Assembly: GCA_003117195.1 (NCBI GenBank)
Contig: BDSI01000008.1
Coordinates: 930,001-994,000, forward strand
Source of the DNA: Eudorina sp. 2006-703-Eu-15
Taxonomy: Eukaryota > Chlorophyta > Chlorophyceae > Chlamydomonadales > Volvocaceae
Direction: 5' to 3'
DNA: 64,000 nt
The notes under the pieces: model-generated
The model's database searches: none
Told to the model about the DNA's origin: nothing
The model's input: the letters and a program-made list of their open reading frames with translations, nothing else
Position numbers and translations under genes: made by a program
In this document: positions 1 through 12,553 of the stretch, in pieces
Position numbering within the stretch: the stretch's first letter is position 1
How the letters are laid out: every line of letters starts with the position of its first letter

Positions 1-2615
1 TGTGGTGGGGCGGGGAGGGCAGATGCGTGTGATGTGGGAAGGCAAGTACCTTGTTGCAGGGGACGGAAGGTGTCTAAGTGAAGCAAGACGCCTAGTGGAG
101 ATTTCCGCGGGGCATGATGTGGCAAGAGCTGAAGGGTTGGTCTCCCGTGGCCACCTGCAACAGGTTTGGCCCGGTGCACGCGGTTCGCTCGGCCGGGTGC
201 TTTTGTAACCACCGGGCCCAATGTTTCTCCTCCTTGTTGCACGAACGCACGTGTATGCTGCGGCCTCCGTGGACGGTTCTCGTGGGTGCGGTGAGCACTG
301 GAGGATGTTGCTCGTTCGTACACGTTGCTGTACTCCGCCTGAGGAGGGGTTCCGTGTTCATCTTGGTCCCCGGTGACGACGGCGGCCGGGCAGCGCACCG
401 CTCGACGCTCCATCTTGGTGACGTCACGTCCTGTTTCGGATGGGTGGGCTGAATTGCGGGCGCGCCCTTGGATGTCGGGCAGTCGTCGCTGTGCAAGTGA
501 GCATACACAACAGTCGCTGAAGGGCTCACCGGCGCGTGCCGACTTTTCGTCGGAGATATGAGTGGCAGTCCCGTCCCGTTGGAGATTGCTTCGCTTGACC
601 AGTGCGTGTTTCATGCCGTTGCACCACTGCACCGACGGTGTGCGGCGGATCGATGACCGCAGCCTCGCTGGCCGGGGAAGGGCGTCGTGACCCTCGGTGA
701 CGTCGTGACTACCTGTGAAGTTGGCCGGCAACCTTGGTGGGAGAGGATGGCGTGGGGCCGCAGACCGCTTGAAGGCGCTCTGGGTCCCTTTGCAGGCAGG
801 CTGGTTGTAGGGGGATCATGCGGAACAGCTGCTACCGCAAACGAACGCGAGTGCCAAAACGCTTCGCCCGGACGGTCACGCGGTCATCAAGGAATGACGG
901 TGTGCACAAGGGTTCGGGCCAGGGTCGGCAGGCGGAGGGTTCCTGGGCCCTGGTAATGGTGGACTATGTGCGCTGTTGCTGCTCCTGTCCACAAGGCACC
1001 TGCAGCTATCTTGCTTGAACTACTGAAATGGAGCAAATCGCCGCAAGTGCAGCGCAGCGGCATAGATCCCGAGCGCAGGCGGCTTCGTTTCAAGCCGCGC
1101 AGCAAGCCAAGGATGAACCATGTGCAGGATGGACGGACGCCTAAGTCCGAAACTTACACGGCAGGGCTCCGAAGTCCGGCCAGCATGCACTGCTGATCAC
1201 AGCCGAACAGCAATCGCCTGAGTTCCATTGGCTGCGCCCCTGCACTTCGCACCGCATGGCCCCTGTCCTGTATCAGGAGCAGTTTCAACGCAGCGACCCT
1301 CTGAATCTGAACCCACAGCCAACGCATCACCAGTCCGATGCGGTACCGTTCTGAGGTCATGGCAATCAGGGACGTTGCGGTAAGCAGTATCCTCTCGACG
1401 GCAATCGACGACTTCGACGGCCTGCCCCACCCGCCCGCAAGCCGCCATCCTCCCGCCGCGTCTCACCCAGAAACGCAAACCGGCCACGCCTGCAGGGTAG
1501 CATATCCCGTCCTCGAGGAGCTCCCGGCCGCAGGCGAGCTGGCCGTCCCCGAACTCGGCGCGTGCACTGCCAGTCGTCATGTCAGATGCCCCACCCGGCA
1601 CGCAGCCAGGTGGGTGTTTAAAAGGGACAGCCCAGACACACCCAGCCAGGTGGGTGGGCATGGTCATCTGGGTCATCTAGGCATGTGGCCATGCAGCACG
1701 TGGTCAGCATAGAGGGGTGCCCCCAGGGGCACGGTACCTCTCCATGCCTCGCGCAGTCGTGCATGCCAGCAGACTACCCCTCGGTATGCGTGGACTGTCA
1801 GCCACCCGTGACATCGAGCAACTAGACCTTACACCCGTCACATGACTGCTCTGTATCGCGCACACATGCACCCTCCTCATGCCACACACTCTGCTTCACC
1901 CTGAAGTGGAGAAGATCACGCACGCCCTCATGCGGACGCCTCCGTCGGGCGGGCGTGCACGCGCCCCGTCTCCTCTCCTTCAAACCTCCCACTGCACCCG
2001 AGCCTGGCACATGCGCACTGTCATTGAGACACCCTACAGCGAGCAGGAGACCCAATTCCAGGTCATAAGGATGCAGGGCGGACTTATGTCAGGACCAACA
2101 TGCAAAGTCAGCAGTTCAACCACCCGTGCGAACCAAGTATCCTCGCAAACACTGCGGCAGCGGAATCCGGCCAGCGCGCCATGATGGATTTTGGCCGTTT
2201 TATTCAGCATACCCTCCATTGCTTGGATGGCCAGTACAGCAATTTCAGTGTTCTGACACCACCGCACAAACCCCTTGCCCGGACCCGGTCGGTTGCGCGC
2301 AAGCCAAATATGCAGGGCGGCGGCACAAATGGATTGTATTCGATAAATAAACTCCATCTCCATCCCTACAGGCGTGATAAGCCGTCTCCACCACGGACTC
2401 GTCTTCACCGCGGACTGGGGCGCCTGCATCCACCATCACCCAGACCCACGATGGTATGGATCGACCGACGAAGCAGCCGCAAGTAAACCCAAACCCAAGC
2501 GCTGCTCTCCACCATGGCGCACCCCGCCACGGCACACCCAAGGAGCGGGGACGACGCTACTCATTGAACGCCATGAACGGCCTCTTCGCTGTCAGCGAAA
2601 CGAGCTGAAGCTGTC
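1..2615. other. Window edge and intergenic DNA, no supported gene
   Basis: No reading frame here resembles a protein I recognise, and the open frames on the two strands contradict each other. The one notable item is a block of about 50 bases near 1609-1660 (pyrimidine/purine-skewed, containing GACAGCCCAGACACACCCAG) that recurs in intron 7 of the sulfotransferase STA near 44711-44770. The 3' untranslated region of the next minus-strand gene should occupy the last 85 bases or so. Confidence 0.5.
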
Positions 2616-2620
2616 TTACA
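2616..2620 (-). promoter_or_regulatory. Polyadenylation-type signal TGTAA of ST1
   Basis: TGTAA on the minus strand, about 85 bases past the ST1 stop codon. TGTAA is the usual polyadenylation signal of volvocine algae, and the spacing supports the assigned 3' end. Confidence 0.5.
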
Positions 2621-2702
2621 CGCCTCAGCGCCCATTCCGCCTCAGCACCTGCGGTCACCCTCAGACGCATCGCGGCAGGAGATCCCAACCCAAGCCGCAA
2701 AC

Positions 2703-5098
2703 TCAGTCACTTCCAACCCATCCACACACCGGAAGCGCGTTTTCCGTTGCAGCGGGTTTCGTGGCGGGTTTGGGGTGTTTTTGCGACTTACTGCGACCTC
2801 GCTTCTTGCCGCGCCGCCGCGACCCCAGCAGGCCCCGCTGCTGGGTCGACTGCGGCCACAGCCGCCCTAACAAAGCACCTTCAGCGCTGCCGCTGGTGAC
2901 GCCAAAGCCGTCGTTCGACCCGTCTGCAGAACTGACTGCGTCCGATGCAGCACCTGCACCTGCAGCATCAGCCGACACCGCTGCAATCGGGCGACCGCTG
3001 GCCCTCTGCCGCGCCACCGCCGCGTACATGACCGCGTCAAGCCGGGACATGGCGCTACCAAACTGGTACAAGATCACGTCCAGCTGGTTCAGCGCCCACA
3101 GAGCCTCCACGTCCGTCGGGAGACCGCTGGTGATGTCACCGCCATCGCCACGCGCGTTCGAGTGCTTCTCCTGCTTGCCCCAGCCCAGACCGTAACGCAA
3201 GGCCTGCTGGATCCCGGTCCTATCCTCCAGCACCAGGAGCACGTCGTACTGCTCGGCCAGGAAATTGCGCGCGAGGTCCAGGTGCGCCTCCGTGATGGCG
3301 CCGCGCGGCAGGTTGAACACCGCCTCGCCCAGCAGGGAGCGGATCAGATAGTTGTTGGTGGCGGCGGGCATGAGCGCGGACCAGACGGAGGTGTTGTGCC
3401 CACTCGCAAAGTAGAGATCGCGGTGCTCCTTGCAGCTCCACCGGTAATTAAACCAGGCGTGTTTCAGGTGGGAGATGACCCGGCTGTAGGGGTGGCGGAT
3501 CTGCGAGGGCACATGCCACGGGCAACGATTTTGAGCATTATGAGTGGGTTTCGTGCTGCACAGCGGAGGCGCCGTTCCAATATTGTTCAGCTACAATGGC
3601 TGACGAGGTACGGCATATGGGACACAAATAACGTAGCAGCCGAAGCTCCACAACGGCTTCGGGAGGGTCGGCTGTCTGTGCGGATACGGATGCGGGTGGG
3701 TGCCGCCTGCCCTACGCGCCTACGGGCCATGCATTTTGCGCCATAAACCTGCCGGCATGCAGCAGCGATGTGGCCGCACCTGCAGTACTGTGAACATGTT
3801 GCGACAGGGGTGCGCCAGGGAGGGGTCCGCCAGGCCATCCAGTGCGGTGTACTCGTTGGCGTACATGGTGAATCCGGACTCCAGCAGCAACCGCTTGCGC
3901 TCGGTGCAGTTGCGCTCGTCACCCCGACTGCGCATCAGCTTGAAGCCCCGGTCGCAGTGCGTCTTCACGTTGCCACGGAGGCTCTGATGCGTCTTGCCGT
4001 CGAAATACCGTGGCTGCAGGGCGCATAGTCGTACAATGGGGCGATTTTTGGTGTGCCTGCGAATTTTACGGGCTGCTCATTTCAACAGGCACTGCGCCCC
4101 CTGACGTTTTTCACATGAGATAATCGCTGTCGCTGTCGACGGTATGTCAACTTGCTGCTGCCATGCGTATTGCAAGCCTGGATACACTTTCACGGCTGGT
4201 TTCCACAGTAGCTCCCAACAACTCAGGAGCAGGACCGCGGTGCGATGATGCAAATAAATTATGGGGTTAGAGCTTAGAGGCAGACAGGTAAGCACCGGCA
4301 ACTGAATAGCACGGGCGACAGGCCCCCAGGCCAGACCACCCGAGGTTGCTCATATGCCGGACACCACAACACCACATCCCATCTTACCCCATCATTGAAG
4401 GCTTCAATGAGGCAGTTCCCATACCCAAAATCCTCAGTCCGGCAGCCATTAGCTTTCGCCAACCTGCAGAAACTCGTGCCACCCGCTTTACTGATGTGTG
4501 CGAATTCGATGACCCCTTTCCGTCGAGCAGCCTTTTGAAGTTGTTCATACATCTGCAACCAAGGACCAGGAACTGCTGCTGGGACCTGCGGATGCAACAG
4601 CTACCCAAGACATTCGGCAGCAGCCTTGCTCACCAAGATTAGGATGGCCTCCACCGCCGGGTCTTCATACGTAAGTTCCATCGCAGAATGCTTTGCATAA
4701 CGGAGCGCAAGGCTTGCTATCACAACCCGCCGTGCTAACGGCCATGACTCGTAGTCCATCGGCAATTGTTCCAACATTCGTTTTAACGCTGTTAGTGCCT
4801 GATTGATGTCTTCCCCACTGACGTCCACCAGTTGTGTCGCAGCGGTAACGATGCCCGCGAGCAACCCATCGGGATATGTCGGCGTTGAATTGACGAATGT
4901 ATGAACAGCACGTTCACTTTGGGCATAAAGGAAATCTTCCAAAATCTGTTGAAGCTTCGTGTCGATTCGCTCAGGGACGGCAGGCGTGGTTTCTGCGTCC
5001 TCGGATATCCGCCTCAAAACATGAAACGCGTTGCCTGTATCTGTACTGACCAAAGCAAGAAAACCTAAAAGAAGTACCCAAACGAAGATGCTCCACAT
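2703..5098 (-). CDS. Sulfotransferase ST1 (four exons, about 553 residues)
   Basis: Probable Golgi type II sulfotransferase using PAPS to sulfate a glycan or glycoprotein. Exons: 5098-4634, 4552-4388, 4013-3780, 3500-2703; all junctions are phase 0 with GT/AG ends. An N-terminal hydrophobic stretch (MWSIFVWVLLLGFLALVS) looks like a signal anchor; an in-frame ATG 39 bases upstream (5137) is the alternative start. The 5'-phosphosulfate loop HISKAGGTS lies at about residues 174-182. The 3'-phosphate-binding R-x7-S motif (RHPYSRVIS) starts at about residue 290, right after the third splice junction, as in STA and STB. The stretch YANEYTALDGL matches YVANEYTLTGGL in those paralogues. The C-terminal 110 residues are Ala/Ser-rich, then Lys/Arg-rich and low complexity. 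It lacks the long N-terminal module of STA and STB, so it is a diverged member. The family call is firm; the acceptor sugar is unknown. Confidence 0.8.
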
Positions 5099-5139
5099 TT
5101 TACAAGCCCAACAGGTAGCGCCGAGACTTAGATGCACAC

Positions 5140-7453
5140 CATTTGAGACACCATCTGAAAAAGCATGGGCATTACATCACATAATCAACGTTTGCCGCTG
5201 TAGGTGTAACGACTATCAAGGGGAGGTTACGCAAACTACACCATTGCAGGCTGTGTGCTTGTCAGGAAAAATCAACCATGCGAAATTAAACATATGTGTA
5301 TACCATACTTAATTCGACAGCATCACTCACAAGGTTGCGAACAGAGGCGTACGGCAGTGGCAAGCTTTTGGACGGTTTACACTTTGAAGGCAGGCGGTCA
5401 GCACTCAAAATTTGCAGATCCACCCGAACCATACGAAGAATTTGTGGCACAACGAGGCGCCGTGCATCTCAGCATCATCGTTATTTCATACACGGGTAAC
5501 GGTGAAGCGGAACATTCACAAGGATGCACTCAATGACGTCTGTCAACGGTGGGGCACGACGCGGCATACGTCATTAGTACTGATTGCGCCACGCATGATA
5601 CGATGCCGTACTCGCGTGCTATGTCTCGTCCATCTGTACGGAAATGACAACTACCGGGACTTCTGCGACGTCATTTTTAGCATGAGGACAGGATGGGGAG
5701 AGCTATTTCTACAATGCCAAAGAAAGGTTTACACGAGGTGTCCGACGAAACGCGTGGGATATGTTGGGTGCGGACCGATTCAAGCTGCAGCTCTGCTGGA
5801 CATCATCCCGTGTCGAACGATAACTGGAAGAAATAGGGGCGCGGAGTCGGCTCGTGCAACCGGAGCACAACGATTAAAGGACGGGTTTGATATTTGTTTA
5901 CTGGCGTTCGGTTTGTACATCCGGATGGTGTTCGCCCCGTAGCGCCCGACCAACCCGGCCAACTCGACCGATGACCGACCCGACCAACCCGACCGATTTG
6001 GGTTACCGCGCACAGTCATTCGTACCGGAGTATGCATCTTGAGCTCCTATGCTCACCCATTTCTCCATCACCGATTTGGGGTGCTCGTGCAGTCCTCACT
6101 GTCGTAGAAGATACACGGGTTACAAATCGTACGACACCATCGCATGCGAGACATCAACCGCGCGTTGCATGTGTCTTCGACTCTTCATCTGCTACTGCTT
6201 CACCTCATGCATCGCCCATCCGCCCTTCGGTAGGGAACCGCTGCTCAAGAGACACACAAAAGCAACCACATATTGAGCAGCGTAGCAGGACCTGCCATGC
6301 CGTTCATGCCGGCGGTCTGTACAAGACGGGGCCATCAACCAAGGCGCAACGTGCTGCACATCGTTCTTACATCTCCCCGCCGTCAGGCTCCTTACCCTAA
6401 GACGCAAACAATATTCCAGCCCAAGGAATATAAACGTATTGCAGGGTCTAGGGCCACGCACGAAGACCGGCCAGACGACCCAAAACGCCTCCAGTGCACA
6501 TTTACAGTGCGGCGGCGCGTCACCACAATGTCGAGGTGCATGTTATGTACCAGCGCATAAGCTCGACGAGACAGTGTCGTTTTTAGGTCTTCTTGTCCGA
6601 CAGCTACCGTACCGTACAACAGTGCAACTGTCCAGCCAGCAAATGCGGCCATCTGGGTCCGAAATAAATGGGAAACCCATTTGGATTGTCCAAACGTGTC
6701 TATCCGACCTTCCAACCGTGCCCAGCACTGGCGCACCCGGGCTCCGTCGCGTCTTCGTCAGCCTCATGAATTGCACAGCCGTGTCCTTATGCATTGCGCC
6801 CTTGCCTAGTTTCTACGCCATGGCAAAGCATCCAGTTCTGGGTGCAGCACTGGATATTGACGCCACGGACACACAGCACACATGTTTCCTTTTGTTTGAC
6901 TGCACACCTGCAGTTTGACCTCTACTCCCTCACAGGCTGAAAACCTGCCCGCAGGGCCCTTGACCTTCCACAGTGCTCGCCTCACGAAACACCAATGCAT
7001 TGCCATGCAGCAGACAGGTATCTGTACGGCTTGACGTGGACGTGATTGTGATCCCAAGGACCCTGCCGACCGACATCCGTGGTTCGGGCTTCATTGCTAC
7101 CCGCTCTACGACTCTCGACCGCACCCCGTGCGCGAATTCACGCAAATTATACATTCATTCAACGTTCATTCGAGAACGCCGTCCAGCGTGCCTGCCCAAT
7201 GAAGTGCTCAGTGACATTTCGCTGTTCCCACCCCTCGCTCAGAGCACGCACCACCACATGGCCAGCCAATGTCCGGCCGAACGCAATTCACCCATTTAAC
7301 ATCCGCGAGCGGACCGGCAAATGAAGAATATGCTGACGCAATGGAAGAGATTTACGAATGGAAGAGATCATGGAAAGAGAACAACTCACCACATCCAACT
7401 AAGCGCTGCGAGGAAAGCAGTTGGGGCGCGAATTCACCCGGTAGAGTGCCTGG
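5140..7453. other. Intergenic, no supported gene
   Basis: Lies between the ST1 promoter and the 3' end of the first glycosyltransferase. Only overlapping low-quality frames are present. A short degenerate CGACC-type simple repeat lies at about 5940-6000. I found no TGTAA close behind the glycosyltransferase stop, so the extent of its 3' untranslated region is unknown. Confidence 0.45.
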
Positions 7454-10140
7454 CTAGGGCAGATCCCACAGGGCCGACTGGTTTGCGAAGGCCACCTTGT
7501 CAAGGAACAGCCAGTGACGGAAGGGCCGTACCGTGTTGTCATCGCGGTCACCTGCATTGAAGCGCCGGCCTCGGAAAAAGTTGGAGATGTGCAGCAGGGA
7601 AAAGCACCTGTGGTGCACGAGCTGCGCCTTGCCATGGAGGTTCGGGCCCTCATGCACCCAGAAGAGCACGATCCACGCCGCCGGCATGGAGATCTGCTTC
7701 ACCATGTTCTTCGGCAGCGGGTTTCGATAGATGACGTCGTAGTGCGCGAGCGGGTGAGGATTCACGCCGGTTGGCTTGGTCTGCAGGATGCCAGTCTGGG
7801 GAGATAACTTGGTGTCTAACGTCCCCGGAACTGTCCACACGCCTCGCTCGTCATCGACTTGAATTTCCTTGGTGAGCGTCTCGTACCGCTGGAGCCGGTG
7901 CACTGTGATGATTCGCTTGCTGAGCGTCTCCATGTTCCAGCCGCCACTTCGGCTGGGTCGGATGCCCCCCATGCAGCGGGTCCAGGAACTGGGCCACTTA
8001 CGGCCGTACCGCGGAAAGTAGACGAACTCATCGATGTCGGCATTCAGCACCAAGAGGTTAACCCCGCAGCCGGACAGCCCCAGTAGGCTGTGGCTAGCGA
8101 CCAGGCCCTGGTCGTAATTGTACCTACAGCAGTGAGCCAAGCGGCCAGGGTGTTAATCAGTTGGGCGGCCAAGCACAAGTTGCGGATGGCATTGTCTGGC
8201 GCGTTCGAGATATCAAGCTGTACGCTGAAGCTTCGCAGCTGAGGGTCCGCAAGGGACAAACTTGAACCCCTGGCAGCCGTGGCCGTGGAGGTTCGTGAGA
8301 AATATGCGTGTGCAGCACATGACCGACTGTTCGCACAGCCGTTGCCCAGCGGTGCAAGCGAACACACAGCAAGTGGAAAGCGATAAGTGGTCGTTGCCGC
8401 ACACACGACCTACCCCAAGGGCCGCCCGACGCCGTCCGTGTTGTTGTGCGCTCGCTCCGGCAGGTCCCACTCGATCAGCCTGACCGCACGGAGGTGGTTC
8501 CGCAACAGTGGCATGGGCTTTGAGGCCTGATTGCAGGTGTGATTGGCGCCGCACACAGTCCCGCATGGACTACCCCTTCCCCAGCCAGCACCTTCGGCGC
8601 CAGCCACGTTACATGCCCCGGGTAAGCTGTACTTCCCCATGCGACCACGTCATTTCCGATTACGGGGGAAAGTACTTTTGCGCCCGCGACTCGCTTAGGG
8701 CAGAAGAGTGGAAGCCATGCAGGCGTCCAGCGAATCTTACCTGATGTGGCCCTTCTCTATCATGGCCAGCAGGTCCTTGTTGCCCGATTCCCGGTAGTAC
8801 TTGCGCATCATCTCGTCAGCGTACAGCAGCAGCCCCGACAGCCCCATGGCCACGTGATACGACACGTAGTTAACCAGCCGCCCCACAGTCTGAGTATAGA
8901 AGGTGCCCCACTCGCGACTGGATTGCGAGTGCCGTATGGGACCGATGACGGTGTACAGCGCCGGCTTGCTGGGGTTGTACACATCCGCTGGCGCTAATAC
9001 GGAGCAGAGATATTCCTTTGCTGCCGGCTGCAGGCAGAAAGTGTGCTTGTGCATGGGGTAGCTGGCCTCCTTGATCTGCGATGACCCCACACGGGGTGGG
9101 CGCGCAAACATGTCGGGAGGGCAATAGGTTTGACGTGCTTAGAACGAGACGGTTAAAGCGGTTACTTCCGGTAGGACGGGTCCTCAGCCTCATGGTGGCT
9201 GCTGTGGCGATGATGGACCTCGTCCTAAGGGCCTGCCGAGGGCGCACCACTTGTGCGCAAGCACAGCGGGCCGGATCGCCCGCATGAAACGCCACAAGGA
9301 CCATGGTTCAGTTCTACGACGACGGCGGCAGCTATCGTCGTCGTGCGTGCACGTGGCTAAGGTCAACAGCTTCGCTAGCGGTAATGCACGACCGGTGATC
9401 TGGGTGCCATAGGTGAGGCGGGAACAGACCTCGGCGCGCACGTGATCGCCACCGCAAAGGATGGCATGCGCATTGCGCTCACCGCGCACCTTAAAGCAGT
9501 CTCCGACACCAGGTGGCAAGTCTACCCGGTACGAGTACGGGCGTTGTCCCACACCCCAGACACGCCGAAACGTGCGCGTCGTCGTTTCCATGGTCACAGG
9601 CAGCACCGGCCCGGGCTCCGCAGTTTCGAGGCTCAGAGTCGGCGCCCATTGCTCAGGCTCCGTTGGCAGCAATAGGTGCCCGTTCGTCCGTTGAAACAAG
9701 TTGGTCGGGTTGTCAACCCAGAGCATAATGCGGATGGCATCCTAGTGTGTCCACCGGCGTGGAAGGCGAACAGACCAAATCATTTGTTACTGGCAGAAGG
9801 GCCAAGTAAAATATGAAAATACCCTGTGTTCAATGTATTTGCAGCGCCGCACCTGTGCTTGATGTGGCATATCGAATGGACCGCCGGCAGCCCCGACACG
9901 CTTCAGCCAAAGCGTCATCACCACTGTCACATTCTTCAAGCCATTTCGTGTCTCAGGGACGATGGCGTACACTGGTCGCAGCACCCTAACTCCCAAGTTG
10001 GTGGAGTCAGGGTCGTCGTCCCTTGAAGGCAATTTTTTATCCGTAGGCTCTGAAAGTGTTTGCCCCGTAAAAGAAATTACAAGTATGATGGACAGTAACA
10101 ACAATCCACTTCGTATGCAATAATACAAGCCCCCACCCAT
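7454..10140 (-). CDS. GT92/DUF23-like glycosyltransferase, tandem copy 1
   Basis: Predicted membrane-anchored secretory glycosyltransferase, 536 residues. Exons: 10140-9853, 9741-9490, 9075-8741, 8479-8414, 8123-7454; junction phases 0,0,2,2. The start was chosen so that a hydrophobic anchor (about residues 8-24, LLLLSIILVISF) follows the Met; an in-frame upstream ATG exists at 10227. Family features in order: a VTVVMTLWLKR strand near residue 83, YVSYHVAMGLSGLLLYADE (exon 3), IEWDLPE (exon 4), YNYDQGLVASHSLLG opening exon 5, and the acidic metal/nucleotide-sugar motif DIDEF near residues 343-347. This order (YHxxxG..YA, D-x-DEF) is typical of GT92 galactosyltransferases. The sugar and acceptor cannot be read from sequence. 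Exon structure is identical in copies 2 and 3 downstream on the same strand. Confidence 0.75.
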
Positions 10141-12553
10141 TTCTCTATGCTGCTTCACACTTGTCGCAACTGAAACATAGCGGCAATCATCGAGCCAACA
10201 CAGCCATCCTGGAATTTTAGGCGACATCGCTTTGAATAACCACCTTGCAGAGCGGTCTGTCGTACTTAAAAAGCTTGGTATTCATCTATTCGGCCGATGC
10301 GGTGGACCGATGAGCGTTGTTAATGATAGGGCACTTGAAACAGTTCACGAGTTGATGTAACGCAATTTCTGTTTTTTCTCTTCATGACTGTATTTTCTAA
10401 GGAAGGTAATGACATACAGGAAATAGGGCCGATGGCCTGCTGTGTCCTCGTACGGACACACTAAAGCTCGCCAAAGCATTCCACTACCATACTTGTGTTA
10501 AGAATCCTTCGTCAATGATTTCCACATGGTCTGCAGGTCCTATACAAGGTCTGTTACTACAGTCGGTTGAGCTGATACAGCGTGGCACATCATGACGTGT
10601 AGTCAGACAGCAAAATAAAAAATTATTATGGGTTGGGCATGCCAACCGAAGGACATGGGCTAGTTCAGAGATCGTCCTATGATGACAAACCCTGGGACCT
10701 TGGTTCTTCACGGCGCTATCGTGGCCTTTTTGTATGGATATATATGCAGAATTTGTAATAGCTGTTTCCCATAATTATTTCAGATGGAATCTATAGGTTG
10801 TGTATACGCTAGTAACCGTCACGCTGTCGCGCTTTTGCTTTCACTGAATCCCATTCTCCCACACAGACACAGTGTTTTGTATTAAATGGTCGGCAGAAAA
10901 TTCAGAAATTTTGTAGATCAGTCATGTAGCAAACTTAATAACTTTCAACCGTCCTTGAAAAATGGCAGCACGATGGGTGAAGGGTGGCAATGCTTTACCA
11001 CTGAAGTGCCCGAGTGCGCGACCCCGCCGAGGTCGCATGGGTGCCCCTTTGGAAGCAAGGGGGACCAGAAGCAAGGGGGACCAGCAATTAAGCTGTTTGC
11101 TTGCCGTACAGGCGCAGACGGACTGATCATCCTACCCCAGGGGCATGCCGTGCATTAAGCGGGGAGCCATGCCAATGAAAGCAGCCAAGAAACACCAGCA
11201 CCCTGCCACTGCAGTAGGCAAGGGCAACGGCAACGGCGGACAACGGCAACATATGCAAGCAAAGCAACAAGCCAGGAAGGCGAGCAAGCAGCGCCGGACA
11301 GGGGCAGTAACCGCCTCAACGAGGCACAATAAGTCAGGGGCCGGGAGACCCGGGCGGCAAGTTAACTTCCGACAGCTGACGACACGGCCCGACACCCCGC
11401 TCAGGAAGGTATGAACGGGCGGCACGGAACGCCAGTTCCGCGAAGGCAGGCTGAGCGACGCAAAAGACACGAGGCGGGCCCAAATGTCCGCCGTAACAGC
11501 CACAGCGCCCAAAACAAGGCGCGAGCGCGACAGAGCAGTGCGGGAGTCCCCCACGTTGTACAGGCGCTGGCGGCCCCGCTCAAGGGCCTCCAGGGCCGCC
11601 AAAGCCACCACATTCCAGACAACTTGGCCCTTGGCCCGCTTAGCCCTTAACACTGTTGTCCGTAATGTGCTTCCGTTGCTGCGTGTTTGGGTGGCTGCTT
11701 CGTTGGACGTCGCGATCGGACCCATCCTGTCCTATCTGTCCAATAAACGGCATATACAGGACACGATTCTTAAGATGAGAAGAAAACCCTGACGATACTT
11801 CGTAGTATTCCCCAAGGGACTACTCCCCAGCCAGCGCAATAGTTCTGTCCCCACACCACGACTCGTATATCTGTCAAGCTCGTTCCAACGCAACCTGCGC
11901 TGCGCTCCCTTGCTGGCTGACAGCTGCCTGGCGGCAAAAGACTCCAAGCAGCTGCACCAGAAGAGACCCACATCACCGTAACACGCCATGCCTGCTGAGA
12001 TGAACCATGGGTCTCGTGTCTTTTGCATGCTGCCACCAAGCAACCGCCAATCGATGTCTTCGGTCCCGCCTGCTGGGCAGCTCTGTGATTATCTCTGTGG
12101 GTCCCGCGCATCGGTGTCAGAGAAGACGAGCGGGTGAGGAATCATTGGAAGCCAATAATGGTGCGGAGAAGTGTGAGACGCCGTTTAGTACGATTGCAAC
12201 GCCTATTGTAGTGATGACCCTAAAGAGGGTACGGTATGTTGTGACCTCGTCTTTACTCAGAATCTTGAATGCCGGACGCATCGGTTAAAACCAGGGAGTC
12301 AACGCCAACCGGCACAGTGTTCCCGAAGGAAGCTCTAGGTGCTGTGGCAAAAAGTGCAGCACAACAAGTGAGTAGAGATTTAACAACGTGCATCCGGAAG
12401 ATTTTACTCAACTTACCCTCATACATTCCGTGCATCAGCTGCAAAGCCATGCAGATGAAGCCGGCGACTACTTAGCTGGCGGACGAGCCAAGGTGCAGTG
12501 TCGCCGCACCCAGGTCTGATTACCCAGTCGGCCAGCCAGGCAACTCGCCTTGG
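10141..12553. other. Spacer between glycosyltransferase copies 1 and 2
   Basis: The first 800 bases or so (10230-11000) are noticeably AT-richer than the genes and hold no coding signal. The stretch 11390-11725 resembles the C-terminus of an L1-type retrotransposon (listed separately). A minus-strand frame at 12253-12450 contains a good splice donor (GTAAGTTGAG, near 12415), but I could not join it to anything. Confidence 0.4.
11390..11725 (-). mobile_element. Possible L1-type non-LTR retrotransposon 3' remnant
   Basis: The minus-strand frame reads like the carboxyl end of algal L1 ORF2: a VVWNVVALAALEALERGR helix, a spacer, then a Trp-containing W-x-x-L-V-S-F segment and W-x-x-V-P-x-x-H-x-F-L. 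Algal L1 proteins commonly end in a comparable W..L..F..........W......HPFL pattern. No reverse transcriptase catalytic motif is present upstream, so this would be a short truncated remnant. The match is by pattern memory only. An unrelated open frame in GC-rich DNA is the alternative. Confidence 0.35.

Noticed and set aside
2034..2429. 131-codon minus-strand frame near the left edge
   Set aside because: Plausible composition but no recognisable motif; overlapped by plus-strand frames of similar length.
12253..12450. Small minus-strand frame with a strong GTAAGT donor
   Set aside because: No partner exon or homology found; could be chance.
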